A DNA stretch of 64,000 nt from Cyanobium sp. FGCU6 (GCA_024958655.1 JANWUR010000006.1:62001-126000); one strand, 5' to 3'; numbered from the stretch's first letter, positions 34,512 to 43,390 are shown. The notes: generated from the letters alone by a model not told the origin. Numbers and translations: made by a program.

Positions 34512-34922
34512 CTAGAAATCCCGGTTCAGCAGCTCACACACATCGAGGATCTGCAGGGCCCGCTCCGGCGCCAGCGGCAGTTGGTCGGCCAGAGCGATCA
34601 GAAACTCCCGCTCGGGGGCGCTCACCTGCCGGTCGCAGTGGATCAGCTGAGCCGCGAGGGCAAAGGCCGTCTGCTGCTGCTCCGGGTTCAGCTGCGGTGC
34701 GGCGGCGGCGATCAGTCCCTGCCACGACTCCTCCCGGAAGCGCTTGAGCAGACCGGAGATCAACAGGCCGAAGGCATAGGGCTCCATGGCCCGGTAGCTG
34801 CTGCGCTCCAGCAACTGTTCACGGATCACCCGGGCCTCATCCTTGCCGAAGGTCTGATCGCAGCACACCGCCGCCAGGGGGATGGCGGCAAAGGCTTCCG
34901 CGGTGTTCATGGAGATGGTCAT
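34512..34922 (-). CDS. TerB-like domain protein
   Basis: A 136-residue all-helical cytoplasmic protein. FAAIPLAAVCCDQTFGKDEA near the N-terminus, LAAQLIHCDRQVSAPEREFL and IALADQLPLAPERALQIL are the repeated acidic helix pattern of TerB (tellurite-resistance B / DUF533-like) domains. The 'D-x-x-V-x-x-x-E-x-x-F' spacing, here CDRQVSAPEREF, is the typical signature. Standalone TerB proteins are common in cyanobacteria; their function is unclear and they need not confer tellurite resistance. Three alternative ATGs lie within 25 codons (34931, 34922, 34910). Divergent from the esterase-like gene at 35109. Confidence 0.75.
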   Translation of the reverse strand: MTISMNTAEAFAAIPLAAVCCDQTFGKDEARVIREQLLERSSYRAMEPYAFGLLISGLLKRFREESWQGLIAAAAPQLNPEQQQTAFALAAQLIHCDRQVSAPEREFLIALADQLPLAPERALQILDVCELLNRDF

Positions 34923-35108
34923 GGCTTGCATCGCTGGGGCTGTCACGGAATCGGCGGCGCCAGGTGGAGATCAGGCCGCACCCCTGCAACCTGGCCATGG
35001 GCTGGTGTCCGGTGGTTAAGAGCCGCTCGGCTTCGGGTCGCCTGGCTGACGCCATGGCGTGTTCCTCGATGCGGTGGCGGTCGCTGCCTGGCGGAACAAT
35101 CGCCGATC

Positions 35109-36173
35109 ATGGAGACGTTCTTCCATCCGCACCCGGCGGTTGTCCAGGCGGCCCTGTTCCTCCTGGCAGCCTGCCTGCCAGTGGCGGCGGCGGCTGCCCC
35201 CCTGCCGCTGCCCACCAACCCATGCAGTGCGGCAGGCTGGCAGCTGGTGCGCCAGGTCGAGCTCCCCCGGTTCACGGTTGATCGGCGGCGCATCGGTGGC
35301 TTCTCCGCCCTCCGCACCACCGCCGGCGACGGCCGTCTCTGGCTGCTGAGCGATCTCCCCCGCGGCACCCTCACCCTCTGGCGCGGCCTTGGCGGACAGG
35401 GGCCCCTGCAGCTGGAGCGGCTGGTGGAACTTGGGCCGGGTCCGGGCGGCAATCCCGGCGAGCTGGACGGTGAGGGGTTGGTGATGGGAGAAGGGCAGGC
35501 CTGGGTGGCCAGCGAGGGACGCCGCAGCCGGGAGCGCCCGGCCCAGCTGCTGCGCTTCGATTCCGATCGAGGCGCTCTGCTCCAGGCGGTGCCGCTGCCT
35601 GCGGACTGGCAACCGGCCCCGGGGCAGGGGCTGGCCAGCAACGGCGGCCCCGAATCCCTGATGGCCCTGCCGCTGCCGGGCGGAGCCCCGGCCCTGCTCA
35701 TGGCCGCCGAGACCCCCCTGCTGCAGGATCCCCCCGATCGGGTGAGGCTGCTGCGCTGGCGCTGGGCCCCGGGCCACGATCCCCGCAGCGAGGCTCCCCG
35801 TCCGGAACACCAGGGCAGCCTGGCCCTGCCGGAGGGCGAGGGCTGGGGGCTCACCGACCTGCTGCCGGCGGGGCCCGATCGGCTGCTGGCCCTGATGCGG
35901 CGCTTCACCCCTCCCACCACCTGGGAGATCCGGCTGGAGCTTCATGCCCTCCCCGGCCACGACGCGGTGAAGCCGGCGCCGGCCCTGGCCAGCTGGGATC
36001 TGATCAGCGCCGGTCTGGTGCCGGACAACTGGGAGGCTCTGGCGGAGGGCCCGCCGCTTCCGGATGGTCGCTCCAGCCTGGTGGTGGTGAGCGACGACAA
36101 CCTCAGTCCCCTTCAGGCCAGCCGCCTGGCCCTGCTCACCGCCGATCGCCCGGGCTGCCGGGTACGTCCATGA
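35109..36173 (+). CDS. Secreted phytase-like esterase protein
   Basis: A 354-residue protein with a signal peptide (AALFLLAACLPVAAAAAP). The body begins VDRRRIGGFSALRTT, continues LWLLSDLPRG and DGEGLVMGEGQAWVASEGRR, and ends NWEALAEGPPLPDG with VVVSDDNLSPLQASRLALL. This pattern is the 'esterase-like activity of phytase' family (PF13449-type), a beta-propeller thought to release phosphate from organic esters. The stop overlaps the start of the PhoX gene (ATGA). The two periplasmic phosphatase-type genes are therefore co-translated and probably serve phosphorus scavenging. No Pho box identified. Confidence 0.82.
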   Translation: METFFHPHPAVVQAALFLLAACLPVAAAAAPLPLPTNPCSAAGWQLVRQVELPRFTVDRRRIGGFSALRTTAGDGRLWLLSDLPRGTLTLWRGLGGQGPLQLERLVELGPGPGGNPGELDGEGLVMGEGQAWVASEGRRSRERPAQLLRFDSDRGALLQAVPLPADWQPAPGQGLASNGGPESLMALPLPGGAPALLMAAETPLLQDPPDRVRLLRWRWAPGHDPRSEAPRPEHQGSLALPEGEGWGLTDLLPAGPDRLLALMRRFTPPTTWEIRLELHALPGHDAVKPAPALASWDLISAGLVPDNWEALAEGPPLPDGRSSLVVVSDDNLSPLQASRLALLTADRPGCRVRP

Positions 36174-38323
36174 ACCGCCGCACCCTCATGATCCAGCTGC
36201 TGGGCCTGGGTGCTGCCGCCGCGGCGGGCAGGGCCCGCGCCGCCATACCGGAGCTCCGGCCCCCACGGCTGCCGTTTCCTCCCCTGCGCGGCCCCATCCC
36301 CCTCCCCACCGACGGCCTGAGCGCCGCGGAGCAGCGCAGCGCCTACGCCCGGGTCGCCCTCGCCGACCGGCTGTCGCTGCCGGAGGGATTCCGCGCCGAT
36401 CTCGTGCTGCAGTGGGGCGATCCGCTGGCAGGCGGCCGCTTCGGCTTCAACAACGACTACCTCGCCTTCACATCCATGGCGGAGGAGCGGGCTCTGCTGA
36501 CGGTGAACTTCGAGTACATCAGCCCCCGTCCCTGGTGCGCCGGTTACGCCGCGGTGATGGGCCGGGAGCTGCCGTTCGAGGCTCTGCGGCAGCAGCTGGC
36601 CGAGCGGGGCGGCCGCGTCGATGCCCTCACCCTGGCGGCGGGCGATCCCCTCCGCCAACCCCTGCTGGCGGTGGCCACCGCCGCGCTCGACGACCAGGGC
36701 ATCGGCGTGGCCGAGCTCTCGCGCACGGCCGACGGGGGCTGGCGCCACAGTCCCGGCCGCTTCGAGCGACGCATCACCGGCCTCAGCGGCTGGCAGAAGC
36801 CTGAGGAACGCCTGCGCAGCACCGGCCCCGCGGCCGCCGTGTTCCGCCGGAAGCAGCGCCTCGGCTACGACGATGGCCTCGGCGACCGGGTGATCGGCAC
36901 CTTCGCCAACTGCGCCGGTGGCCAGACCCCCTGGGGCACGGTGCTCTCCGCCGAGGAGAACGTCCAGAGCCACGTGGTGGAGCCGGTGTATGCCGATGGC
37001 AGCTCGCCCTCGCCGGCGGAGCGCCCGTTCCGCTTCGACGGGGAGCGCCTGGAGGGGCTGGGCAACCCCTTCGGCCTGGCCGGCAACAAGTACGGCTGGA
37101 TGGTGGAGGTCGATCCCCGCCGTCCGGAGCGGCTGGCGGTGAAGCACACCGCTCTGGGCCGCTTCCGCCACGAGGCGGTGGCCGTGCGGGCCCACGCCGG
37201 CGAGCCGCTGGTGGTGTATTCGGGCTGTGACCGCCACGGCGGCCACCTCTACCGCTTCGTGAGCGCCGACCCGCTGAGGGATCCCCGTGATCCGGCGTGC
37301 TCGCGGCTGCTGGAGCGCGGCCGGCTGGAGGTGGCCCGCTTCCTGCCCGATGGCAGCGGCCGTTGGATCCCGCTGCAGCCGGAGACGCCGGTGGAGCCGC
37401 TGTCGCCGGAGCATTTCGCCGGCCATGGGCTGGATGCCGTGATGCCCGTGCCTCACAGCGATCGCGACAAGGCCGGGGCCGAGCCGCTGCGCAGCGACGC
37501 TGAACTTCAGGCCTACCGGCAGCGCTTCCGCACGCTTGCCGATCTCTACCGCGGCAGCGGCGAGGAACAACTCGGCGCGATCCTGATCGACGCCCATCTG
37601 GCCGGCAATGCGGTGGGGGCCACGCCGGCGGCCCGCCCGGAGGACACCGACCTCGATCCGCGCACGGGCGATCTGCTGATCACCTTCACCGCCGGCGGAT
37701 CCGATGGCGACGGCCAGGCCGATCCGGCCATCTTCCGTGGGCCCGAGGGCCAGAGCCGCTGGCCCTTCGGCTGGCTGATGCGCCTCCAGGATGAAGCGGC
37801 GTCCCAGGCCCGGCCCGGCGGCGGGTTCCGCTGGCGGATGGTGGCCACCGGCGGCACTCCCTGGGAGGGGGGGATGGGCTTCGCCAATCCCGACAACCTG
37901 GCGATCGACCGCCGCGGCAACGTCTGGATGGTCACCGATCGGGCAGCGGTGAACGGCAGCGCCGACGTGTTCGGCAACAACGGTTGCTGGCTGTTTCCGG
38001 TCAGTGGCCCGACAGCCGGCGATCCCCTCCTTTTCGCCACCGGACCGATGGAGTGCGAGCTCACCGGCCCCTGTTTCGATCCGGCCGAGACCACCCTGTT
38101 CCTGGCGGTGCAGCATCCGGGCGAGGACAACGCCATCCACACCAGCGGTCAGGAGGAGGTGCAGGCCTACACCCTCCGGGATCGGAACGGCCAGCCGTTC
38201 GAGCAGCTCCGCCAGGTGCCCCTGGGTTCGAACTGGCCCTCCGGCGAGGCAGGCCGCATCCCAAGGCCCGGGGTGGTGGCGATCCGCCGGGATCGGGGCG
38301 GGCCGCTTCTGGGGCCTGCGTGA
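36170..38323 (+). CDS. phoX: PhoX-like alkaline phosphatase (DUF839)
   Basis: A 717-residue secreted protein. The N-terminus MNRRTLMIQLLGLGAAAAAG has an Arg-Arg and hydrophobic stretch consistent with Tat export, as known for PhoX. The DUF839 beta-propeller is clear: NNDYLAFTSMAEERALLTVN, LSAEENVQSHVVEP (acidic metal-ligand motif), FRHEAVAVRAHAGEPLVVYS, PDNLAIDRRGNVWMVTD and ECELTGPCFDPAETTLFLAV. PhoX enzymes bind Fe and Ca and hydrolyse phosphomonoesters in the periplasm. The gene overlaps its neighbours on both sides (ATGA and GTGA), so it is the middle gene of a three-gene operon. Phosphate-starvation control is expected from the family but not shown. Confidence 0.9.
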   Translation: MNRRTLMIQLLGLGAAAAAGRARAAIPELRPPRLPFPPLRGPIPLPTDGLSAAEQRSAYARVALADRLSLPEGFRADLVLQWGDPLAGGRFGFNNDYLAFTSMAEERALLTVNFEYISPRPWCAGYAAVMGRELPFEALRQQLAERGGRVDALTLAAGDPLRQPLLAVATAALDDQGIGVAELSRTADGGWRHSPGRFERRITGLSGWQKPEERLRSTGPAAAVFRRKQRLGYDDGLGDRVIGTFANCAGGQTPWGTVLSAEENVQSHVVEPVYADGSSPSPAERPFRFDGERLEGLGNPFGLAGNKYGWMVEVDPRRPERLAVKHTALGRFRHEAVAVRAHAGEPLVVYSGCDRHGGHLYRFVSADPLRDPRDPACSRLLERGRLEVARFLPDGSGRWIPLQPETPVEPLSPEHFAGHGLDAVMPVPHSDRDKAGAEPLRSDAELQAYRQRFRTLADLYRGSGEEQLGAILIDAHLAGNAVGATPAARPEDTDLDPRTGDLLITFTAGGSDGDGQADPAIFRGPEGQSRWPFGWLMRLQDEAASQARPGGGFRWRMVATGGTPWEGGMGFANPDNLAIDRRGNVWMVTDRAAVNGSADVFGNNGCWLFPVSGPTAGDPLLFATGPMECELTGPCFDPAETTLFLAVQHPGEDNAIHTSGQEEVQAYTLRDRNGQPFEQLRQVPLGSNWPSGEAGRIPRPGVVAIRRDRGGPLLGPA

Positions 38324-40233
38324 CGAGGGCAGGGGTGGGTCCTGACGCGTCGCCGATCCTGGTCTGCGGCCTGGGGGCCTTCGGGCAGGCGGTGCTCTGC
38401 CGCCTGCTTCCGTTCCACGTTGCCCTGCGGGTGCTGGATCTCCGCCTCCCCGACTGGCGCACCCCCGGCCTCCAGGAAGCCCTGCAGTCGCGGCTCACCC
38501 TCGGCGACATGCGCAGGCCCCACGTGCTGCGGCAGGCGGGAGTCGAGCAGGCGCGCTCGGTGCTGCTGCTCAGTTCCGACAGCGGCAGCAACATCGAGGC
38601 GGCCCTGCAGGTGCGGCTGCTGAATCCCACGGCGGAGATCGTGATCCGCTCCGGCAGTGATCTCCAGCAGCTGGGATCGCTGCTGGAACAGCGCCTGCCA
38701 GGCCTGGTTGTGGTCAACCCCCTGCAGCTCAGCGCCGGGGCGCTGGTGCAGGCCCTGCGGCCCGGTCCGCAGCTGGCCCGGTTCGAGGTGAACGGGGAAG
38801 CCTTTGAGGTGCGCGACGGCCCCCTGGAAGACCATCGCTTCCAGCGGCATCTGCGCCTCGAAGCCGGCGAGGAGTCCCTGGTGGTGATGCCGCGGACCTT
38901 TTCCGCTCCCCAGCAGGACGGCCCATCGGGCCTGGACCACCCTTCCTTGCGGCGGCTGAGTGCCCTGTGGCGCCGGCCGTGGGACTGGCTCCAGCGGCTC
39001 GTGCTCTGGTGCCGCACCCACAGCAGGCTGCAGCTGGGCCTTGTGGCGGCCGTTCTCACGCTGGCCCTCGCCGGCGTTCCCTTCTTCGCCGCCCGGGGTG
39101 GGTGGGTGCAGGGCTTGTTCGTCACGGCGGCCCTGCTCAAGGGCGAGTACGTGGATCCCACCAACGTGGTTCTCGGCGCAGCTGGCGGTCCGCATCAAGG
39201 GGACGCTCCCCTGGTGATGGTGACCCTTCTGTATTCGCTGGTGGGCACCCTGCTGAGCGCGGTGCTGGTGGCCCTGATTCTCGATCAGCTGCTCATGGCA
39301 CGGTTCGGGGTGCGGCGGATGCGGCATCTGCGCCGCCAGGCGCAGACGATCCTGCTGGTGGGTGGAGGGTCCCTGGCCACCCAGGTGGCAGGAATGCTGC
39401 ACCGGGAACGCCATGCGGTGGTGAGGGTGGAAGCTGACGACAGCCAGCAGAAGGCCGACGCCAGCTCCCTGTTCATCGCCTCCGTGGAGCGGGCGGTGAT
39501 GCTGCTCCGGGACAGCCGGGTGCGGGCGGTGGCCCTGCTCTCGGGGCAGCTGCTTGGCGATCTGCAGCACACCCTGCAATTGCAGAACCTCTGGCCCGAG
39601 GCCCGCTTTGCCCTGCTCGCCCGCAGCGAAGGAGCCGCCGAGGGACTCGGGGACCTGCTGGGTGGAGCCGGCCTGATCTCCCCGATCGAACTCGGGGCCG
39701 ACGTAGCGGTGGCCACGGCCTTCGGCGAGCGGGTGGAGGCGGTGTGGCGGCTCCAGGGTCAGAACCTGCTGCAGGTGCGCTACCGCGTGAGCGCCGACGA
39801 CACGCTGGTGGGTCGCACCGTGTCGCGCCTGGATCACGGCTACGGCCTCACCGTGCTCTCGCTGATGCGCCATGGCGATCCCCGGCCGCGCACCATGCCC
39901 TCGCCCGGCACCGTGGTGTGGGAGGGGGACCAGCTGGTGGTGCTGGCCAGCCTGCCCGCCCTCCGTCGGGTGGAGCAGGGCAGGATCAGGCCCCCCGCCC
40001 TGGTCATCACCATCGAGCTGCCGGAGCGCCGGAGTCCGGAGCAGGCCTTCACCCTGCAGCAGATTCTGGCCCGCCAGCTCGGCCTGACGCCGGCGGAGGC
40101 CGCGATGCTTGTCAAGGGCCCTCCCTGCCTGCGGCTGCCGGTGGATCCTGATTGCGGTGCCCTGCTCGTGCGCGATCTACAGCACCAGGCCATCCGCGCC
40201 CGGCTGCAGTCCGTGAACGCCACGCGGCCGTAG
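38320..40233 (+). CDS. Membrane protein with two TrkA-N (RCK) domains
   Basis: A 637-residue protein. Residues about 12-30 are a Rossmann nucleotide motif (ILVCGLGAFGQAVLCRLL). Two membrane segments follow, LGLVAAVLTLALAGVPFFAA and MVTLLYSLVGTLLSAVLVAL, separated by a short loop (QGLFVTAALLKGEYVD) where a pore loop could sit. A second Rossmann motif, ILLVGGGSLATQVAGML, begins near residue 343, and a TrkA-C-like region (WEGDQLVVLASLP) follows. It resembles large cyanobacterial K+-channel-like proteins, but no TVGYG selectivity filter is visible. The role is probably ion or ligand-regulated transport. GTG start overlaps the PhoX stop by four bases. Confidence 0.8.
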   Translation: MTRAGVGPDASPILVCGLGAFGQAVLCRLLPFHVALRVLDLRLPDWRTPGLQEALQSRLTLGDMRRPHVLRQAGVEQARSVLLLSSDSGSNIEAALQVRLLNPTAEIVIRSGSDLQQLGSLLEQRLPGLVVVNPLQLSAGALVQALRPGPQLARFEVNGEAFEVRDGPLEDHRFQRHLRLEAGEESLVVMPRTFSAPQQDGPSGLDHPSLRRLSALWRRPWDWLQRLVLWCRTHSRLQLGLVAAVLTLALAGVPFFAARGGWVQGLFVTAALLKGEYVDPTNVVLGAAGGPHQGDAPLVMVTLLYSLVGTLLSAVLVALILDQLLMARFGVRRMRHLRRQAQTILLVGGGSLATQVAGMLHRERHAVVRVEADDSQQKADASSLFIASVERAVMLLRDSRVRAVALLSGQLLGDLQHTLQLQNLWPEARFALLARSEGAAEGLGDLLGGAGLISPIELGADVAVATAFGERVEAVWRLQGQNLLQVRYRVSADDTLVGRTVSRLDHGYGLTVLSLMRHGDPRPRTMPSPGTVVWEGDQLVVLASLPALRRVEQGRIRPPALVITIELPERRSPEQAFTLQQILARQLGLTPAEAAMLVKGPPCLRLPVDPDCGALLVRDLQHQAIRARLQSVNATRP

Positions 40234-40240
40234 CCTCAGC

Positions 40241-41422
40241 TCAATCCCTCCGTGGGGATCCCGTCCGGTGGCTGTCGATCGTGGTGAGCCGGCCCGCCTT
40301 CGGATCCCAGAGGATGTAGGCGAAACAGCCGGGGATGTCGCGCAGCGACAGGCGGGTGACGCCGGTGAGCAGGGCGGCGTTGCGCTGCTGGCAGGCCCGC
40401 AGGCGGTAGTTGGGGATGGCGGCGCTCAGATGGTGGATGGCATGGCAGCCGATGTCGGCCGAGAACCAGTTCAGCAGCGCCGGCAGTTCCAGATTGCTCG
40501 TTCCCTCCAAGACCCCGGCCATCGCTTCCCAGCTCTCGGTGCGATGGGCGTAGGAGCCAGGGAAGTTGTGCTGCACAAAGAAGATGCAGATCAAGATGGC
40601 TGCCGCACAGGCCATCACCGGGGCATAGATCGTCCAGAAGGCGCCTGTGCCGATCAGAGAGGCCATCGCCCACCACGCCGCCAGCACCGCGATGTTGTTC
40701 AGAAGAAGATCCCGGCCTTCCCTGGGGCTGTGCCAGTGGCGGCTCCGATGGCTGGCGACGACGGAGACCAGATTGGCCTGGGGCGAGCGCTGCAGAACCG
40801 CGATCAGATCGGGGACGAGATCCCTCACCCCCAGCAGCAGGGCCAGACGTGGTTTGAGCACCAGGTAGAAGAAGCCGCCCGGCAGCAGCATCAGCGGATG
40901 GCGCAACAAGCGATAGCGCCGCTGCTGCGCCGGATTCTGGCGATCGAAGGCCTCGGTGCTCACCAGTGCTGAAGGCCCCTGATACTTCTGCCAGTCGCCG
41001 TTGTGGCGATGGTGGAACGCATGTCCCTGGGCCCACGGCAGCTGGGGGATGCCGGCCACCACGCCCAGCAGGAATCCCACCCACCGGTTCGCCGTGCGAC
41101 TGCGGAACAGGGTGTCGTGGCCGCAGTCATGCATCAGCGAAAAGCTGCGCGCCAGGAACAGCACCTGCAGCACCAACACCGGGATCAGCAGCCAGGACCC
41201 GTGGCCGAGGGCCCAGACCGCTAGCCACCACAGCAGGGCCAGAGGGAGCAGGGTGTTCAGAACCTGCCAGGCGCCCCTCACGTTGGAGCGGTCGGTGAAG
41301 GGCCGCAGATCGAAATCCGACCGCACCAGAGCCTTCAGGGGCAGGGGGCGGGGGAGGTCGAGGACGACAGCAGGCGCGGGCCCATCGATCAAGGCGTGGG
41401 CCCTACGGAGTGGCATGACCAT
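40241..41422 (-). CDS. Fatty acid desaturase-family protein
   Basis: A 393-residue membrane enzyme with the three histidine boxes of membrane di-iron desaturases: LMHDCGHDTLF, HAFHHRHNGDW and CHAIHHLSAAIPNY. An additional VQHNFPGSYAHR precedes the third box. Membrane segments flank the boxes (LLPLALLWWLAVWAL; AVMACAAAILICIFF-like region). Similarity is to acyl-lipid desaturases and related hydroxylases; regiospecificity is not deducible. Two ATGs compete (41422 and 41416). The second shares the tetranucleotide CATG with the start of the divergent TspO-like gene. The 3' end lies seven bases from the double-TrkA-N gene, convergent. Confidence 0.87.
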   Translation of the reverse strand: MVMPLRRAHALIDGPAPAVVLDLPRPLPLKALVRSDFDLRPFTDRSNVRGAWQVLNTLLPLALLWWLAVWALGHGSWLLIPVLVLQVLFLARSFSLMHDCGHDTLFRSRTANRWVGFLLGVVAGIPQLPWAQGHAFHHRHNGDWQKYQGPSALVSTEAFDRQNPAQQRRYRLLRHPLMLLPGGFFYLVLKPRLALLLGVRDLVPDLIAVLQRSPQANLVSVVASHRSRHWHSPREGRDLLLNNIAVLAAWWAMASLIGTGAFWTIYAPVMACAAAILICIFFVQHNFPGSYAHRTESWEAMAGVLEGTSNLELPALLNWFSADIGCHAIHHLSAAIPNYRLRACQQRNAALLTGVTRLSLRDIPGCFAYILWDPKAGRLTTIDSHRTGSPRRD

Positions 41423-41939
41423 AGGAGCAGCCGTGGTTGGCTGCGCGGTGGCCCCGGCCCCGCCAGGCTGGGGGGATCCCGGCGATCGAACCTTGCTGGC
41501 TGCCCTGCTGATCCTGCTCGTGATGGTGGCGGTGGTCGCCCTGCTCAATCCGGGCCGGGACGGCTTCGCCTGGTTCAACCGTCTGCGGCGGCCCGCCTGG
41601 CTCACCTTCGAGCGGCTGATCCCGGTGATCTGGATCCTCATCTACGCCTGCTTTTATGCCTCGGCCCTGCTGGCCTGGAACGCCGGCAGCCGCTGGGATC
41701 GGATGGCCGGCTACCTGCTGTTGCTGGTGCTGGTGCAGAGCTACACCTGGCTGATCTGCCGCACCCGTTCGCTGCGCAGCGGCACGCTGGTGGGCCTGGC
41801 GGGCTGGATCGTGGGCGTGGCCCTGGCCATCGCGGTGGCAGCGCCATCGCCTCTGGCCGCCCTGCTGCTGATCCCCTATCTGCTCTGGAGCCCGGTTGGA
41901 ACCTTCGTGACCTGGCGGATGGAGGGACTCAACCGGTGA
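41415..41939 (+). CDS. TspO/MBR-like tryptophan-rich membrane protein
   Basis: A 174-residue protein with about five membrane helices. The run GFAWFNRLRRPAWLTFERLI and IPVIWILIYACFYASALLAW, then WLICRTRSLRSGTLVGLAGW, and finally LIPYLLWSPVGTFVTWRM, match the TspO/MBR (tryptophan-rich sensory protein) family. Members bind tetrapyrroles and affect stress and pigment control. The start ATG overlaps the start of the divergent desaturase, so the two genes have no separate 5' leaders between their starts; their promoters must lie within each other's coding regions. Family call fairly sure, function inferred. Confidence 0.75.
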   Translation: MTIGAAVVGCAVAPAPPGWGDPGDRTLLAALLILLVMVAVVALLNPGRDGFAWFNRLRRPAWLTFERLIPVIWILIYACFYASALLAWNAGSRWDRMAGYLLLLVLVQSYTWLICRTRSLRSGTLVGLAGWIVGVALAIAVAAPSPLAALLLIPYLLWSPVGTFVTWRMEGLNR

Positions 41940-41990
41940 ACCCCTGGGAAAGCGGGGCTATGCTTACTGAATCATGTTGGCTGGTTTCCG

Positions 41991-42806
41991 ATGTCGGGGG
42001 GGCCTGCTGATTCCAACCCTGGTTTCCACACCGGTTCCGATCCGGATTTCAACCCCGAGCTCAACGGCCGGCCCCACCACCATCACCACCACCACGGCGA
42101 GGCCGTGAAGGTGAAGGTGCGACGTCGCCGACGCCGTTCCCCGCTGTTTCGCCATCTGGCTCTGCCTTCGCTGGAGCTCGCCACCGCCCTCGGCCAGTTC
42201 GCCCGCCGCTGGCCTGCAGTTCCGGCGGCCGCAGGGGTTTTGGCGGTGTGGTGGTTCTGGCCCTGGATCGGCAACACTGTGCCGGGGCTGGCCAACAGCG
42301 CAACCCGCGGCCCCGATGAGGTGATCACCACCTTCGTGGAGGATCCGCAGCGCACCATCGGCGCCATCACCCTGTGGCGCGAGCGTCCCGGCTCCGTGCT
42401 GGTGTTGCAGGGCCGCACCTCCAGCCAGGCGGAGAACCGGACCTATCTGGTCAGCCAGGGGCGCTGGCCCAGCGATGAGCGCGGCATGGTGGCCCTCACC
42501 GCAGGCTGCGACACCGTGGGGCAACTCGCCGCCCTCGAGCGATGGCTGCGGCTGCGGCGCACCCCCGGCCGTCTCACCGTCGTCACCAGCCCGGCCCATC
42601 TCGGCCGGGCGATGGCGATCGCCCGCATCCTGATCGGCAGCCGCGGCTGGCACGTCGAGGGCGTGTCGGTCATCACCGGTGATAACCAGCCCGAGAGCGA
42701 ACTGCGCTCCCTGCGCGACCAGGGCCGTGCGCAGCTGCTCCGTGCCGTGGGCTGGGATCCGGCGGCCGAAGCGGTTTGTCAGGTCCGCGACCCCTACGCC
42801 TCCTGA
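41991..42806 (+). CDS. YdcF-like (DUF218) membrane-anchored protein
   Basis: A 271-residue protein. A polar N-terminus contains a seven-His run (RPHHHHHHHGEA) and a basic stretch (KVKVRRRRRR). One membrane segment follows (PAVPAAAGVLAVWWFWPWIG). The C-terminal domain has GRTSSQAENRTYLVSQG, GCDTVGQLAALERWL and PGRLTVVTSPAHLGRAMAIA, the pattern of DUF218/YdcF/ElyC proteins, often linked to envelope or peptidoglycan metabolism. The His run could bind metal, which is notable next to a nickel enzyme cluster, but a chance tract is possible. It ends 80 bases before hoxE on the same strand. Confidence 0.7.
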   Translation: MSGGPADSNPGFHTGSDPDFNPELNGRPHHHHHHHGEAVKVKVRRRRRRSPLFRHLALPSLELATALGQFARRWPAVPAAAGVLAVWWFWPWIGNTVPGLANSATRGPDEVITTFVEDPQRTIGAITLWRERPGSVLVLQGRTSSQAENRTYLVSQGRWPSDERGMVALTAGCDTVGQLAALERWLRLRRTPGRLTVVTSPAHLGRAMAIARILIGSRGWHVEGVSVITGDNQPESELRSLRDQGRAQLLRAVGWDPAAEAVCQVRDPYAS

Positions 42807-42829
42807 TCAGCCGGTCGCACAGCGATGCG

Positions 42830-42858
42830 CTGACCCCGCGCGACTTTTCTGCTACCAC
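42830..42858 (+). promoter_or_regulatory. Possible promoter for the hox operon
   Basis: In the 80-base gap before hoxE, CTGACC (-35-like) and TACCAC (-10-like) are separated by 17 bases. The match to the sigma-70 consensus is modest and there is no mapped start. LexA or AbrB sites, known regulators of cyanobacterial hox operons, are not evident. Confidence 0.22.
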
Positions 42859-42886
42859 CAGGCCAGGGTTTGCTCGAGAGTCTGCC

Positions 42887-43390
42887 GTGTCCGTCACCAC
42901 CGCTTCTGCAGCTGCCGCGTCCCTGGCCCAGGTGGTGCGGCGCCATGGGGCCCGCTCCGATGCCCTGATCGAGGTGCTGCACCAGGTGCAGGAGATTCAC
43001 GGCTATCTGCCGCCGGAGGCCCTGAGGGAGGTGGCCACCCTGATGCGCCTGCCGCTCAGCCGGGTCTACGGCGTCGCCAGCTTCTACCACCTGTTCCGGC
43101 TGGAGCCCCCTACCGACCATCGCTGCGCCGTATGCCTGGGCACCGCCTGCTTCGTGCGTGGCGCCGCCCAGCTGGCGCAACGCCTCGAGACCCGGCTGGG
43201 GGTGGATCTCGACGATGCCGCCGGCAATGGCACCTGGGCCCTGCAGCACGTGAGCTGCCTGGGGGCCTGCGGCCAGGCGCCGGTGGTGGTGGTGGACGGG
43301 GTGCTGCTGACCAAGCTGCCGGTGGACCGCCGTGAGGAGCTGGAGTCCCAGCTCGATGCGGCCGGCATCCCCCGCCCCCCCACCGTCTGA
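42887..43390 (+). CDS. hoxE: Bidirectional hydrogenase diaphorase subunit HoxE
   Basis: A 167-residue NuoE-like thioredoxin-fold 2Fe-2S protein. The four ligands are in CAVCLGTACFVRGA and CLGACGQAP. The N-terminal helical part, VLHQVQEIHGYLPPEALREV, is typical of NuoE/HoxE. HoxE links the diaphorase to its electron carriers (NAD(P)H or ferredoxin). I chose the GTG at 42887; the frame is open further upstream but overlaps the YdcF-like gene. It is the first gene of the hydrogenase block and is followed by hoxF after 76 bases, the largest gap within hoxEFUYH. Confidence 0.93.
   Translation: MSVTTASAAAASLAQVVRRHGARSDALIEVLHQVQEIHGYLPPEALREVATLMRLPLSRVYGVASFYHLFRLEPPTDHRCAVCLGTACFVRGAAQLAQRLETRLGVDLDDAAGNGTWALQHVSCLGACGQAPVVVVDGVLLTKLPVDRREELESQLDAAGIPRPPTV

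Noticed and set aside
42061..42110. A CAC/CAT repeat in the YdcF-like gene as a possible non-coding repeat
   Set aside because: It is in frame and simply encodes the seven-His run; no repeat unit extends beyond the codons.
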